Shown here: piece by piece, positions 42,828-51,555 of the stretch
Layout: the number at the start of each line of letters is the position of its first letter
Position numbering within the stretch: position 1 is the first letter of the stretch
Origin: Herbiconiux moechotypicola
GTDB taxonomy: Bacteria > Actinomycetota > Actinomycetes > Actinomycetales > Microbacteriaceae
Direction: 5' to 3'
Assembly (NCBI RefSeq): GCF_024979255.1
Contig: NZ_JANLCN010000008.1
Coordinates: forward strand, 1-64,000
Length of the DNA stretch: 64,000 bases
Notes under the pieces: generated by a model
The model's input: only the letters and a program-made list of their open reading frames with translations
Databases searched by the model: none
Told to the model about the DNA's origin: nothing
Made by a program: the position numbers and the translations under genes

Positions 42828-45221
42828 ATGACCGACCACCACCCGCACCCGGCCACGCCCACCCGCTGGAGCACACCGCGAACGAGGCGGCGTCTCGGGG
42901 CGCTCGCGGTGACAGCTGTCGTGGTGGGGGCGCTCATGGGTGCCCCGGCGATCGCGGTCGCCGCGGACGACGGCGTGCTCCGGGGCGACGGGGCAGCCGG
43001 TGGGTTCACCGACACGGTGGGGCTCTCGGGCAGGCTCGAGACGCTGGCGCAGCTGCCGCCCGGCGACGACCTCTCGGCTCTGAGCCCGGAGCGCGCCGAC
43101 CAGCTCGGCGCGGAGCTCGGTGTCGCCATCGAGGGCGAGGGCGGGCTGCAGCTGAAGGATGACTCGGTGGCGGTGTCGATCCGGTACTCGGCCACGCCGG
43201 ACCCGGCCGACTTCGACGCCTTGGCGGCGCTCGCCGAGGTGGTGGCGACGTCGGTGGACGACGCGCGCGCCAGCGCGTGGGTGCCCCGCGACCGGCTCGA
43301 CGAGGTCGCGGCCCTTCCCCGGGTGGCCTCGGTGACGGAGGCCCTTCGGCCCGCGACCGGAACACCCGCGGAGGTCGCGGCCGAGGTCACGGCCGAGGTC
43401 GCGGCCGACGACGACGAAGCCGCCGTCTCGGCGCTCTCTGCCGCATCCGCGTGCCGCACCATCGAGGCGGTGGCACTGCCTGCCCTCCGGGCCGACGTGG
43501 CCGCCGCCCTCCACGGTGTCGACGGCACCGGCGTGACGGTCGGCATCATCTCCGACTCGTTCGGCGGCAGCAGCACGGCGGCGAGCACCCCGGCGCAGGA
43601 CGTGGCGGCGGGCCTGCTGCCCGGGCCGGGCAACCCGTGCGGACACGAGCAGCCGGTCACCGTGCTGCGCGACGACGACACCGGCTCCACCATCGACGAG
43701 GGGCGCGGGATGGCGCAGGTCGTGCACAGCATCGCCCCGGGAGCGCGGCTGATGTTCTCGGCGGTGGGCATCGACGACCTCACCTTCCGCGACTCGGTGC
43801 TCGCGCTCGCCGCGGCCGGGGCCGACGTGATCGTCGACGACGTGTACCTCTTCGACCAGTCGTTCTTCGAGCCGAGTCTCGTGGGGCTCGCGGTGCAGCA
43901 GGTGGTGGCCGAGGGCATCCCGTACCTCACCAGCGCCGGCAACTACACCAACGTCGGCGTCGACGGCCCGGCGAGCGCCGGCTACTCGGTGAACGGCTGG
44001 CAGACTGACCGCTACCGCCCGACGGCCTGCCCCGAAGCCGTGCTCGGGAAGCTCGCGCCCGGCGATTACGACTGCATGGACTTCTCGCAGCCCGGTGTCT
44101 TCGCCCCGAGCGGGAGTCCGGATGCGACCGCGTCACTGTTGCTGCCCGCGCTGGAGGTCGACCGCAGCTATGCCCTGCAATGGGCCGAGCCCTGGGGGAA
44201 GGCGAAGGCGAGGTTCTTGCTAGCGCTTACCGACCCGGAGGGGGACACGAGCGTGTTCGACCCCGACCAGAAGGGGTTCCCGGGCATCGGCGGAACGCTG
44301 CGGCCGTTCAGCACCGGGTCGTACGACTTCACCATCGTGCGCGATCTCGCGGGCGCATCGGGCGAGGGCGGTCCCGAGGCGGCGATCGAGCCCGCGTTCA
44401 CCTGGGTGTGGAGCTTCCGCGGCGAGATCGCGGCGGCCGAGTACTACGGCGTGCACGGGCACGACCGCGTGGGGGCGACCATCACCGGGCACGGCGGGCT
44501 CGAGGAGGCCATCTCGGTGGCGGCGATCCCCTCCGACTGGGAGACCACCTCGAACGCCGGTGGCGTGCCCGTGGCGGAGGACTTCAGTTCGATCGGTCCG
44601 GCTCGGCAGCTGTTCGCGGTGACCGCCGGCGAGGCGGAAGGGGTGGAGCCGTTGCCCGAGCAGCTTGTCGTGTCGAAACCCGACGTGGCCGGGGTCGACC
44701 GCATCCTCACCGACTTCTTCAGCCCGAGCCGCCCGGTGCCCGACCGGCCGGGGGTGCACTCGTTCTGGGGCACCTCGGCGGCGGCGCCGTCGGCCGCGGC
44801 GGTGGTGGCGCTCGGCAGGCAGATCGCGCCGACGGCCACCGTGGAAGATCTGCGGGATGCGCTCACGGGCACGGGGAGGACCGCTTCGAGTGGTTCGGTG
44901 CACGTGGTGGACTCGGAGAAGGTGGGCGCGGGGCTCATCGATGCGGCGGCATTCGTGGAGGCTCTGGCGGAGCCGGGGCCCACGCCGACGCCGACTCCGG
45001 CGCCTTCGCCGGGTCCCGATCCCGCACCGACTCCCACTCCGACCGCCGGCGCCGACACGGCCTCGGGCGGGCAGTTGGCCGCGACCGGCTTCGAGTCGGG
45101 GTCGGCAGCGCCGATCGCGCTGGCGGCCGTCGCCGTGAGCGCGCTGGGTGGCCTCGCGCTGGTGACGGCGGCTCGCCGGGTCAGGCGGGCAGGGGTGCGA
45201 TCCGGGCGACGAGCGAGCTGA
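42828..45221 (+). CDS. wall-anchored subtilase (S8) lacking the standard His motif
   Basis: A 797-residue exported protein: signal peptide (RRLGALAVTAVVVGALMGAP ... AVAA), a pro-region, and a subtilisin-like domain with Asp in VTVGIISDSFGGS, Asn in YLTSAGNYT and Ser in FWGTSAAAPSAAAVVAL. Where HGTxVA is expected, the sequence reads DEGRGMAQVVHSIAPGA, so the catalytic His appears replaced by Glu. A Thr/Pro linker, the sorting signal LAATG, a hydrophobic helix and RRVRRAG close the protein, as in class E sortase substrates. Its last 41 bases overlap the convergent MarR gene. Confidence 0.85.
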   Translation: MTDHHPHPATPTRWSTPRTRRRLGALAVTAVVVGALMGAPAIAVAADDGVLRGDGAAGGFTDTVGLSGRLETLAQLPPGDDLSALSPERADQLGAELGVAIEGEGGLQLKDDSVAVSIRYSATPDPADFDALAALAEVVATSVDDARASAWVPRDRLDEVAALPRVASVTEALRPATGTPAEVAAEVTAEVAADDDEAAVSALSAASACRTIEAVALPALRADVAAALHGVDGTGVTVGIISDSFGGSSTAASTPAQDVAAGLLPGPGNPCGHEQPVTVLRDDDTGSTIDEGRGMAQVVHSIAPGARLMFSAVGIDDLTFRDSVLALAAAGADVIVDDVYLFDQSFFEPSLVGLAVQQVVAEGIPYLTSAGNYTNVGVDGPASAGYSVNGWQTDRYRPTACPEAVLGKLAPGDYDCMDFSQPGVFAPSGSPDATASLLLPALEVDRSYALQWAEPWGKAKARFLLALTDPEGDTSVFDPDQKGFPGIGGTLRPFSTGSYDFTIVRDLAGASGEGGPEAAIEPAFTWVWSFRGEIAAAEYYGVHGHDRVGATITGHGGLEEAISVAAIPSDWETTSNAGGVPVAEDFSSIGPARQLFAVTAGEAEGVEPLPEQLVVSKPDVAGVDRILTDFFSPSRPVPDRPGVHSFWGTSAAAPSAAAVVALGRQIAPTATVEDLRDALTGTGRTASSGSVHVVDSEKVGAGLIDAAAFVEALAEPGPTPTPTPAPSPGPDPAPTPTPTAGADTASGGQLAATGFESGSAAPIALAAVAVSALGGLALVTAARRVRRAGVRSGRRAS

Positions 45222-45660
45222 GCCGGGCCTGCAGGTCGACGAGCTCGGCCAGGTCGACGCCGAGCGCCTCGACGACCGCGGCCGGCACGAGCTCGGCGCG
45301 GTCGCGGAGGGCCCGGCCCTCGTCGGTGAGGGCGAGCGCGAGCTGTCTCTCGTCGTGAGCCGATCGCTGGCGCGTCACCAGTCCCGCGGCCTCCAGACGC
45401 TTGACCAGAGGGGACACGGTCGCGGGCTCGAGTCGCAACAGCGACGCGATCTCGGAGAGCGAGCGCGGCTCGCGTTCCCACAGTGCGAGCATCACGAGGT
45501 ACTGCGGATGCGTGAGGCCCATCGGCTCCAGCACCGGACGGTAGGCCGCGATCACCGAGCGCGACGCCACGGCGAGGGCGAAGCAGAGCTGGCGTTCGAG
45601 AGCCAGGAGGTCGGGCTCGTCGAGGTCGGGCTCGTCGCCGAGTGGGGCATCCGTGGTCAT
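45181..45660 (-). CDS. MarR-family regulator, OhrR-like
   Basis: A 159-residue regulator. The N-terminal region ALERQLCFALAVASRSVIAA and THPQYLVMLALWEREPR match OhrR-type repressors, including a Cys at about residue 26 that in OhrR senses organic peroxides. The winged helix follows (LRLEPATVSPLVKRLEAAGLV). A perfect palindrome (45665-45676) lies five bases before its start, between it and a divergent small gene. No ohr peroxidase is adjacent. Confidence 0.88.
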   Translation of the reverse strand: MTTDAPLGDEPDLDEPDLLALERQLCFALAVASRSVIAAYRPVLEPMGLTHPQYLVMLALWEREPRSLSEIASLLRLEPATVSPLVKRLEAAGLVTRQRSAHDERQLALALTDEGRALRDRAELVPAAVVEALGVDLAELVDLQARLSSLVARIAPLPA

Positions 45661-45664
45661 TTAG

Positions 45665-45676
45665 TTAGTATACTAA
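45665..45676. promoter_or_regulatory. MarR/OhrR-type operator
   Basis: TTAGTATACTAA is a perfect 12-base palindrome in AT-rich sequence between the divergent MarR gene and the small gene at 45682. Both starts lie within six bases of it. Confidence 0.75.
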
Positions 45677-45681
45677 TGGTT

Positions 45682-45933
45682 ATGGCACGAAAGAAACCGA
45701 GGGTGCCCGACCCGATGAACCCGTTCGACGGCAGGCCGGGCCTGGTGAACCGCATCAACCGCGTGGTGTACCGCTACGCCGGGCCTGCCCAGGTGGGCAT
45801 CGGCCGGGCGGAGGCGCCCTACGTGCCCCCGGCCGACCCACGGTGTCCGCTGTGCGGCGAGTCGATGGCGCGACACGACATCGACCGCTCGGGCGAGCGG
45901 ACGCAACTGCACTGCCCGACGGCCGGCAGCTGA
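45682..45933 (+). CDS. small zinc-ribbon-like protein
   Basis: An 83-residue protein: a basic start (MARKKPRVPDPMNPFDGRPG), a central helix and a C-terminal CPLCG ... H ... H/C cluster that could bind zinc. Similar short proteins occur in Microbacteriaceae from memory, function unknown. The operator palindrome is so close that the start must be next to the promoter; an alternative ATG at 45676 exists. It is likely controlled by the divergent MarR regulator. Confidence 0.7.
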   Translation: MARKKPRVPDPMNPFDGRPGLVNRINRVVYRYAGPAQVGIGRAEAPYVPPADPRCPLCGESMARHDIDRSGERTQLHCPTAGS

Positions 45934-45954
45934 GGCCTCCCGTCAGTCGATGGT

Positions 45955-46686
45955 CTAGAGGACGGGAGACCGACGCAGGAGCAGCACGGCGTCGACGAGG
46001 TCGGCCTCCTGACCGTCGGGCCCGACGGCGTGACGGGTGCGGGCTTCGCTGACGACGGTGGTCCACTCGGATGCGGGCAGCGCCAGGAACTCGGCCACCT
46101 GCTCCGCCGTGGGGAGCTCGACGTCGTCGTGGTGGGCGTGGCGGGTGTCGTCGCTCGCGTTCTGCTCGTGGTCGTGCTCCTGCTCGTGGTCGTGCTCGTC
46201 ACGGCGTTCCGTCCACCTCGGGAACTCCGCGTGACCCACCACCAGGAGGTGCCCTCCCGGTGCCACGGTGCCGGCCGCGCGGCGCAGCACCTCCTCGCGA
46301 GGGAACTCGAGCTCAGCGGGAGCGTGCAGGAAGCACGCCGACACGAGCTCGTACTCCTCCCCGGCCGGGGGCTGCCAGACCGCGAGGTCCTGCTGCACCC
46401 AGCGGATACGATCGGCGAGTCCTCGGGAGGCCGCCTCGGTACTCGCGCGGGCGAGGGCGGTGGGGGAGAGTTCCATCCCGGTGACGGTCCAGCCCCGCTC
46501 GGCGAGCCAGATCGAGTCGCCGCCCTCGCCACTGCCGAGGTCGAGCGCCCGTCCCGGGACGAGTGCGCCCGCCTCGTCGATCAGAGCGGCGTTGGCGCGC
46601 CCGCTCCAGATGCGGTCGCGCGCACCGTAGAGCTCCTCCCAGAACGCGGTGGGCGGATGCTCGGCTGCGGTGCGGGAATCGGTCAT
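45955..46686 (-). CDS. class I SAM-dependent methyltransferase
   Basis: A 243-residue methyltransferase. Motif I, ALDLGSGEGGDSIWLAERGW, and the later VQQDLAVW and LVSACFLHAPAELEF are clear. The overall pattern resembles the TehB/thiopurine-type small-molecule group. A His/Asp/Glu-rich insertion (about residues 160-190) interrupts the barrel and looks able to bind metal. The substrate is not evident. Convergent with the zinc-ribbon-like gene; monocistronic. Confidence 0.87.
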   Translation of the reverse strand: MTDSRTAAEHPPTAFWEELYGARDRIWSGRANAALIDEAGALVPGRALDLGSGEGGDSIWLAERGWTVTGMELSPTALARASTEAASRGLADRIRWVQQDLAVWQPPAGEEYELVSACFLHAPAELEFPREEVLRRAAGTVAPGGHLLVVGHAEFPRWTERRDEHDHEQEHDHEQNASDDTRHAHHDDVELPTAEQVAEFLALPASEWTTVVSEARTRHAVGPDGQEADLVDAVLLLRRSPVL

Positions 46687-46827
46687 GACTCAACTCTGCT
46701 GGCAGTCGGTGGACGTCGCGAATCGCCGTGCCGAATCAGCACGGAAGTGAGACGCGCCCAGGCGTTCTCCCAGCCGCACTCCCTAGGCTGTCGTGACCAT
46801 GGATGACCCTCCCCATCACAGTCCCAC

Positions 46828-46883
46828 GCCCCTTGTCGATCCGTATCGTGTTCTGAATCACGATCGTGCGAGCGTCAAGGGGC
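46828..46883 (+). promoter_or_regulatory. structured leader of the CNNM gene pair
   Basis: GCCCCTTG (46828-46835) pairs with CAAGGGGC (46876-46883), enclosing the hairpin ATCGTG / CACGAT (46845-46864). AAGGG of the right arm could alternatively pair with CCCTT just downstream (46884-46890), which would break the outer stem. No known riboswitch class is recognised. The rest of 46687-46934 holds nothing else identified. Confidence 0.45.
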
Positions 46884-46934
46884 TGCCCTTCGACGGGGCT
46901 CGCAGCCTGACGGCCCACACTGCGGGAGGTGTCC

Positions 46935-48305
46935 GTGGCTGACGTCCTCGCATCCGAGTGGTTCCTGGTGGGCATCGGTCTCGTGCTCACCGTCGGCACC
47001 GGCTTCTTCGTGGCGAGCGAGTTCTCGCTGGTCAACCTCGACCGTGCCGAGCTCGAGCAGCGCCAGGCGCGCGGCGAGAAGCGTCTCGCGCCCACCATCA
47101 AGGCGTTGCGCATCACGTCGACCCATCTCTCCGGTGCGCAGCTCGGCATCACGCTCACCACTCTGCTCACCGGTTACACCTTCGAACCCGCGATCTCGTC
47201 GATGCTGCGGGAGCCGCTGCTCTCGCTCGGCCTGCCCGAGTCGGTGGTGCCCGGTGTGGGCGCGGTGACGGGCATCGTGCTGGCAACGCTCTTCTCGATG
47301 GTGATCGGCGAGCTCGTGCCGAAGAACTTCGCGCTCGCGCTGCCGCTGGCCACCGCGAAGGTGGTCGTGCCGTTCCAGACCGCGTTCACCACCGTGTTCA
47401 AGCCCGTGATCATGCTGTTCAACAACACGGCCAACGCCGTCATCCGATCGCTGGGCATCGAGCCCAAGGAAGAGCTCTCGGGGGCACGCACGGCCGAGGA
47501 GCTGAGCTCGCTGGTGCGCCGCTCGGCCACCGAGGGCATGCTCGACTCCGATCACGCGACGCTGCTCGACCGCACCCTCCGTTTCGCCGCCCGCGAGGCC
47601 GCCGAGGTGATGACCCCGCGGGTGCGGATGGTGTCGGTCACGCCGGCGTCGACCGCGGCCGACATCGTCGCGCTGGCGCTGCGCACCGGCTTCTCGCGCT
47701 TTCCGGTGACGGGTGACAGCGTCGACGACATCGTCGGAGTGGTGCACGTGAAGCACGCCTTCGCGGTGCCGCTCGACGGTCAGGGGGAGACCACCGCGGC
47801 CGACCTCATGGTCGCGCCCCTGCGCATCCCGGAGTCGATGCAGATCGACACGCTGCTGGGGCTGCTGCGGGGCACCGGCTTCCAGATCGCGGTGCTGGCC
47901 GACGAGTACGGCGGCACGGCGGGGATCGTGACGCTCGAAGACCTGGTCGAAGAACTCGTGGGCGAGCTGGAGGACGAGCACGACCGCGCGCACACCGGCG
48001 TGGTGATGGCGGGGCGGTCGGTCACCTTCGACGCGGGTCTCCGGCACGACGAGCTGCTCGAGCGCACCGGGATCCGCATCCCCGACGACGGCGAGCACGA
48101 GACGGTGGCCGGCTGGGTGATCGACGAGCTCGACCGGCTGCCCGAACTCGGCGACGAGGTGACGGTCGACGGCGGCACGCTCCGGGTGGAGCGGGTCGAC
48201 GGAGTGCGCCTGGACCGGCTGCGCTTCGTGCCTCGGGTCCCGGGCGAAGCCGAGGCTCCGACGCACACCGACCGCCGAACCGCGAACGAGGAGTACACCC
48301 GATGA
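46935..48305 (+). CDS. CNNM/CorC-type membrane protein with CBS domains (hemolysin C family)
   Basis: A 456-residue protein: DUF21 transmembrane domain (four helices, with [20 protein letters not shown] and [17 protein letters not shown]), a CBS pair ([20 protein letters not shown] ... [20 protein letters not shown]) and a C-terminal CorC/HlyC domain. This family moves Mg2+ or Co2+; the hemolysin label is historical. GGGAGG precedes the GTG at 46935; an upstream GTG (46929) is also possible. Its stop overlaps the second CNNM gene. Confidence 0.9.
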   Translation: MADVLASEWFLVGIGLVLTVGTGFFVASEFSLVNLDRAELEQRQARGEKRLAPTIKALRITSTHLSGAQLGITLTTLLTGYTFEPAISSMLREPLLSLGLPESVVPGVGAVTGIVLATLFSMVIGELVPKNFALALPLATAKVVVPFQTAFTTVFKPVIMLFNNTANAVIRSLGIEPKEELSGARTAEELSSLVRRSATEGMLDSDHATLLDRTLRFAAREAAEVMTPRVRMVSVTPASTAADIVALALRTGFSRFPVTGDSVDDIVGVVHVKHAFAVPLDGQGETTAADLMVAPLRIPESMQIDTLLGLLRGTGFQIAVLADEYGGTAGIVTLEDLVEELVGELEDEHDRAHTGVVMAGRSVTFDAGLRHDELLERTGIRIPDDGEHETVAGWVIDELDRLPELGDEVTVDGGTLRVERVDGVRLDRLRFVPRVPGEAEAPTHTDRRTANEEYTR

Positions 48306-49345
48306 GCGACATCGTGCCCGGCATCGTCTGGCTGGTGGTGCTGCTGGTCGTGAACGCCTTCTTCGTGGGGGCCGAGTTCGCCGTGATCTCCGCGAGGCGC
48401 TCGCAGATCGAACCGCGCGCCGAGGCCGGCAGCAAGGCCGCCAAGACCACGCTCTGGGCGATGGAGCACGCCACTCTCATGCTGGCCACCAGTCAGCTCG
48501 GTATCACCGTGTGCTCGCTGGTCATCCTGAATGTCTCCGAGCCGGCCATCCATCACTTGCTGGAGTACCCGCTGGCGCTGACGCCGCTCACGCCCGAGAT
48601 GGTGGGGGTGGTGGCCTTTGTCATCGCCCTGCTCCTCGTGACCTTCCTGCACGTGGTGTTCGGTGAGATGGTGCCGAAGAACCTCTCCTTCTCGGTGCCC
48701 GACCGGGCCGCGCTGCTGCTGGCGCCGCCGCTCGTGATGGTGTCGAAGATCGTGCGCCCCGTCATCTGGAGCCTCAACGGGCTCGCCAACCTCATCCTGA
48801 GGCTGTTCCGTGTGGAGCCGAAAGACGAGGCGACGAGCAGCTACACGCTCGACGAGGTGGCGACCATCGCGCGGCAGTCCACCCGCGAGGGGGTGCTGAC
48901 GGATGCGTCGGGCACGCTCTCGGCGGCGTTCGAGTTCACGACGAAGAGGGTGAGCGACGTCGAGGTGCCGATCGACGAGATGGTGCTGCTACCCGCGGGG
49001 TCGTCGCCGCGCGACATCCAGGCCGCCGTGGCGTCACACGGGTACTCGCGGTACATCCTCACCGATGGAGAGGGTGAGCCCACCGGGTACCTGCACCTCA
49101 AGGACGTGCTCGACCTCACCTCGCCCGAGGCGTTCGACCTCCCCGTGCCGTCCAAGCGCATCCGTCGTCTGGGTTCGGTGGCTCAGGATGCGGAGCTCGA
49201 GGACGCGCTCGCGGCGATGCGCCGTTCGGGCTCGCACGTGGCGCGGGCGATGACCGCGGAGGGTGCGGTGACGGGCGTGCTGTTCCTCGAGGACATCATC
49301 GAGGAGCTGGTGGGCGAGGTGGACGACGCCACGAGCGTGGTGTGA
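48302..49345 (+). CDS. second CNNM/CorC-type membrane protein
   Basis: A 347-residue paralogue of the protein before it: DUF21 domain ([36 protein letters not shown]) and CBS motifs ([18 protein letters not shown] at the end). It lacks the C-terminal CorC domain. The ATGA overlap with the first gene suggests a hetero-complex; a paired arrangement is common in actinobacteria. Cation transport is the likely role. Confidence 0.9.
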   Translation: MSDIVPGIVWLVVLLVVNAFFVGAEFAVISARRSQIEPRAEAGSKAAKTTLWAMEHATLMLATSQLGITVCSLVILNVSEPAIHHLLEYPLALTPLTPEMVGVVAFVIALLLVTFLHVVFGEMVPKNLSFSVPDRAALLLAPPLVMVSKIVRPVIWSLNGLANLILRLFRVEPKDEATSSYTLDEVATIARQSTREGVLTDASGTLSAAFEFTTKRVSDVEVPIDEMVLLPAGSSPRDIQAAVASHGYSRYILTDGEGEPTGYLHLKDVLDLTSPEAFDLPVPSKRIRRLGSVAQDAELEDALAAMRRSGSHVARAMTAEGAVTGVLFLEDIIEELVGEVDDATSVV

Positions 49346-49352
49346 GCGCGGC

Positions 49353-49384
49353 GGGGACTGGCCGGGCGTTCCTCGGCCAGCCCC
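49353..49384. terminator. hairpin between convergent genes
   Basis: GGGG-A-CTGGCCG pairs with CGGCCAG-CCCC around a nine-base loop, between the CNNM and DHA2 gene ends. No T-tract, but its placement suits a shared terminator. Confidence 0.6.
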
Positions 49385-49396
49385 CGGGCGCTTCGG

Positions 49397-50863
49397 CTAC
49401 GCGTGCACGACGGCCGGAGTGTCGCCCTGGGGGAGCAGGTCTGACGCCTTGCCGCGGATGAGCACCGCCGAGATGATCGACGCGACGACGAGGCCGATCG
49501 CGGCTGCGAGGAACGCCGCCGAGTAGCCTGCCGTGAAGGACTCGAGCTGACCTGCGCCCGACGAGGTCTGCCCTGAGACGGCCGCCGCGTAGATGGCGGT
49601 GAACACAGACAGGCCGATCGATCCGCCGATCTGCATCGCGGAGTTGGCGGTGGCCGACGCGGCACCGGCGTCGTGCGGTGCCACACCGGTGAGCGCGAGG
49701 TTCTGCAGCGGCACGAACACGAAGGCCAGCCCGACGCCGAGCACGATGAGCGCGGGCAGCACCTGCACGACGTACTCGCCGTCGGCAGTGATACGGCTCA
49801 GGTACACGAGACCGGCCGCGGCGATGAGCGGGCCGACGATCATGAACGGGCGCGGGCCGACCCGAGGCAGCAGCTTCGTGGCGATCGGCGCCACGATCAT
49901 GATCACCACGGTCATGGGAAGGCTGGCGAGTCCGGCGGGGAGCGGATCGAGGCCGAGCACGATCTGCAGGTGGAACGAGAGGTAGAGCATCGCGCCGATC
50001 ATGACGCTGCCGATGACGGCCTGCACGAGGAAGGCTCCCGCACGCACGCGGTTGGTGACGATGCGCAGTGGCAGCAGCGGCTGGGCGACCCGGCGCTCCA
50101 CGAGCACGAACACCACGAGCAGGGCGACCCCGAGAGCGAGGAAGCCGATGGTGTCAAGGCGCGCCCAGCCGCCCTCCGCCAGGCTGAAACCGTACACCAG
50201 CGAGCCCAGGCCGAGCGTGACCGTGACGGCACCGACCAGGTCGTAGCGGTTGCGGCCATCCGCCTTCGACTCGGCGACGAGGATCAGACCCCCGACGATG
50301 CCGATCGCGACGAAGAACAGGTTGACCAGCAGGCACCAGCGCCAGTCGGCGAACTCGGTGAGCACGCCGCCGAGCACGAGGCCCACGGCGGCACCCGCTC
50401 CGGCGACCGTGCCGAACACGGCGAAGGCGGTGTTGCGCTCGCGGCCCGACGGGAAGGTGACGGTGAGCAGCGCCAGGGCGGCGGGGGCCAGGAGCGCGGC
50501 GAAGGCACCCTGCAGGCCGCGGGCGATGATGAGCTCGACGCCGCTCTGTGCGAGCCCCCCGAACGCCGACGCCGCGCCGAAGCCGAGCATGCCCACGAGG
50601 TAGCTGCGCTTGCGGCCCCAGTAGTCGGCGATGCGGCCGCCGAGCAGCAGCAGGGCTCCGAACGCGAGGGCGTAGGCGGTCACCACCCACTGGCGCTGAC
50701 CGTCGGTGAGGCCGAGCTGCTCCTGCGCCTGGGGGAGGGCGATGTTGACGATGGTGCCGTCGAGCACGACCACGAGCTGGGTGAGGGCCAGTACTACGAG
50801 GGCCCACCAGCGGCTGGACTGAGTCGTCGTGGGAGCGGATGCGGCGGGAGTGGATCCGGACAT
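49397..50863 (-). CDS. MFS drug transporter, DHA2 (EmrB/QacA) family
   Basis: A 488-residue protein with about 14 helices. Motif-D-like VVLDGTIVNIALPQAQEQLG, the motif-A loop GRIADYWGRKRS and motif C (GTVAGAGAAVGLVLGGVLTE) are all present, the classic EmrB/QacA pattern. The start ATG at 50863 has GGAGG seven bases upstream. Upstream is the inverted repeat ACCAACC-GGG-GGTTGGT. It should export drugs or antiseptics; substrate unknown. Confidence 0.92.
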   Translation of the reverse strand: MSGSTPAASAPTTTQSSRWWALVVLALTQLVVVLDGTIVNIALPQAQEQLGLTDGQRQWVVTAYALAFGALLLLGGRIADYWGRKRSYLVGMLGFGAASAFGGLAQSGVELIIARGLQGAFAALLAPAALALLTVTFPSGRERNTAFAVFGTVAGAGAAVGLVLGGVLTEFADWRWCLLVNLFFVAIGIVGGLILVAESKADGRNRYDLVGAVTVTLGLGSLVYGFSLAEGGWARLDTIGFLALGVALLVVFVLVERRVAQPLLPLRIVTNRVRAGAFLVQAVIGSVMIGAMLYLSFHLQIVLGLDPLPAGLASLPMTVVIMIVAPIATKLLPRVGPRPFMIVGPLIAAAGLVYLSRITADGEYVVQVLPALIVLGVGLAFVFVPLQNLALTGVAPHDAGAASATANSAMQIGGSIGLSVFTAIYAAAVSGQTSSGAGQLESFTAGYSAAFLAAAIGLVVASIISAVLIRGKASDLLPQGDTPAVVHA

Positions 50864-50960
50864 GGTGATGCCTCCGGGCTTCGGTGCGTGTGCGGGATGC
50901 CGGAGGTTTTCAGCCTCGGAACGACCGCGCGCCGCGCAAGGAGCGCATCCGGTCGACCAC

Positions 50961-50977
50961 ACCAACCGGGGGTTGGT
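50961..50977. promoter_or_regulatory. operator-like inverted repeat upstream of DHA2 pump
   Basis: ACCAACC-GGG-GGTTGGT is a perfect 7-bp repeat about 100 bases upstream of the pump start. A second weaker repeat, TGGTC-4 nt-GACCA, overlaps its right arm. Such sites suit a TetR or MarR repressor; none is adjacent. Confidence 0.45.
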
Positions 50978-51018
50978 CAGGAGACCAGACTACCCGATCG
51001 GGGTCGAGCCGCGGGGTG

Positions 51019-51399
51019 CTAGTTGTACCAGACCTTCACCCTGCCGACGACCGCGTAGATCGAGGAGAGCAGGGCGATGAAGGGCACGAACACCCGCAGG
51101 AAGTAGCTGAGGGCGAGGATCTCGCCGAAGTCGCCGAGCGCGAAAAGGGCGATCGCGACGACGGAGGCGATGAGGGCGTTGCGGAAGGCCTTGAGCGAGC
51201 TCATCTGGGTGCCCGCGAAACCGACCGACGCGAGCACGATCCCCGTGTCGATGAGGAAGGCGCCGAGCCGGGGGTCGACGATGTTCGGAGCGATGATCCA
51301 CAGCGCGAGAGCTGCGGCCCAGAACAGCACGAACAGCGCGCCGGCGAGCTTCTTCGGCAGTTCTCTCACGGGCGCCTCGGGCCACAGCACAGTCGTCAC
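51019..51399 (-). CDS. hypothetical four-helix membrane protein
   Basis: A 126-residue protein with four hydrophobic segments (LAGALFVLFWAAALALWII, FLIDTGIVLASVGFAG, ALIASVVAIALFAL and RVFVPFIALLSSIYAV). The GTG at 51399 follows AAGGAG by eight bases; a longer in-frame start at 51438 lacks one. No family recognised. Possibly a small accessory of transport or stress. Confidence 0.68.
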   Translation of the reverse strand: MTTVLWPEAPVRELPKKLAGALFVLFWAAALALWIIAPNIVDPRLGAFLIDTGIVLASVGFAGTQMSSLKAFRNALIASVVAIALFALGDFGEILALSYFLRVFVPFIALLSSIYAVVGRVKVWYN

Positions 51400-51555
51400 G
51401 TCGAACGCTCCTTCATCGGGGTGCGTGCCGGAGGGCACGCGGTTGCGACCACCAGCTTACCGACTCGCACCGACTCGCCTCGTGCCGACTTGTCGCTCGG
51501 CACGGATGTTGCCAGAGTGGTACGTGAGACACGACACCACGTGGAGGGGACACGC

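Noticed and set aside
46799-46942. 47-codon upstream open frame before the CNNM gene
   Set aside because: No ribosome binding site and no recognisable peptide; it overlaps the CNNM start, so a leader peptide is possible but unsupported.
46935-49345. Hemolysin or toxin function for the DUF21/CBS proteins
   Set aside because: The hemolysin name is historical; motifs are those of CNNM/CorC cation transport proteins.
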